In this document: piece after piece, positions 5,954-5,965 of the stretch | Numbering within the stretch: position 1 is the first letter of the stretch | How the letters are laid out: each line of letters starts with the position of its first letter | Source: Acidimicrobiales bacterium | Lineage (GTDB): Bacteria; Actinomycetota; Acidimicrobiia; Acidimicrobiales; Bog-793 | DNA: 5,965 nt | Reading direction: 5' to 3' | Assembly: GCA_030037405.1 (NCBI GenBank) | Contig: JASHRK010000018.1 | Span: forward strand, 1 to 5,965 | Program-made: the position numbers and the translations under genes | Notes under the pieces: model-generated | Told to the model about the DNA's origin: nothing | Database searches by the model: none | The model's input: only the letters and a program-made list of their open reading frames with translations

Positions 5954-5965
5954 TCATGTGGTGGT

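Noticed and set aside
1..5965. CRISPR arrays, tRNA or rRNA genes, transposases, toxin-antitoxin or phage genes
   Set aside because: I looked on both strands and saw no regularly spaced direct repeats, tRNA-like cloverleaf or proteins of these classes.

Overview
The window comes from a high-GC bacterium (roughly two thirds G+C by eye, strong G/C bias at third codon positions). The gene content (a luciferase-like flavin oxidoreductase, a GDE_N_bis glycogen-debranching-type glycosidase, a GT4 glycosyltransferase and an agmatinase-type ureohydrolase) most resembles actinobacterial genomes, perhaps a deep-branching lineage. That assignment is inference from protein style; no marker gene is present.

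Layout. Positions 1-31 hold the first codons of a minus-strand gene that runs off the left edge, with a very good ribosome binding site. Positions 133-1197 (minus) encode a complete LLM-class flavin-dependent oxidoreductase. A 109-bp divergent spacer separates it from a complete 726-residue glycogen-debranching-type glycosidase (1307-3487, plus). That gene ends 25 bp from a convergent GT4 glycosyltransferase (3513-4559, minus). A 173-bp divergent spacer follows, then a complete ureohydrolase with every metal ligand of the arginase/agmatinase fold (4733-5734, plus). Downstream of it, on the minus strand, about 50-59 codons still read as the catalytic-loop region of a UbiD-family decarboxylase, but both ends of that gene are missing (5777-5953).

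How the genes relate. The glycosidase and GT4 enzyme are tail-to-tail neighbours that both plausibly act on alpha-glucans or glycosides, so a shared role in storage or osmolyte carbohydrate metabolism is reasonable but unproven. The ureohydrolase (agmatine or another guanidino compound to amine plus urea) stands alone. The flavin oxidoreductase, the truncated left-edge gene and the UbiD remnant would fit a catabolic neighbourhood, but the evidence is thin.

Most of the window is ordinary metabolic sequence. I see no CRISPR array, RNA gene, transposase, phage gene or defence system, and no gene-free stretch above 300 bases. The item most worth checking is the UbiD remnant beside the ureohydrolase, which marks a probable rearrangement or gene-decay point.
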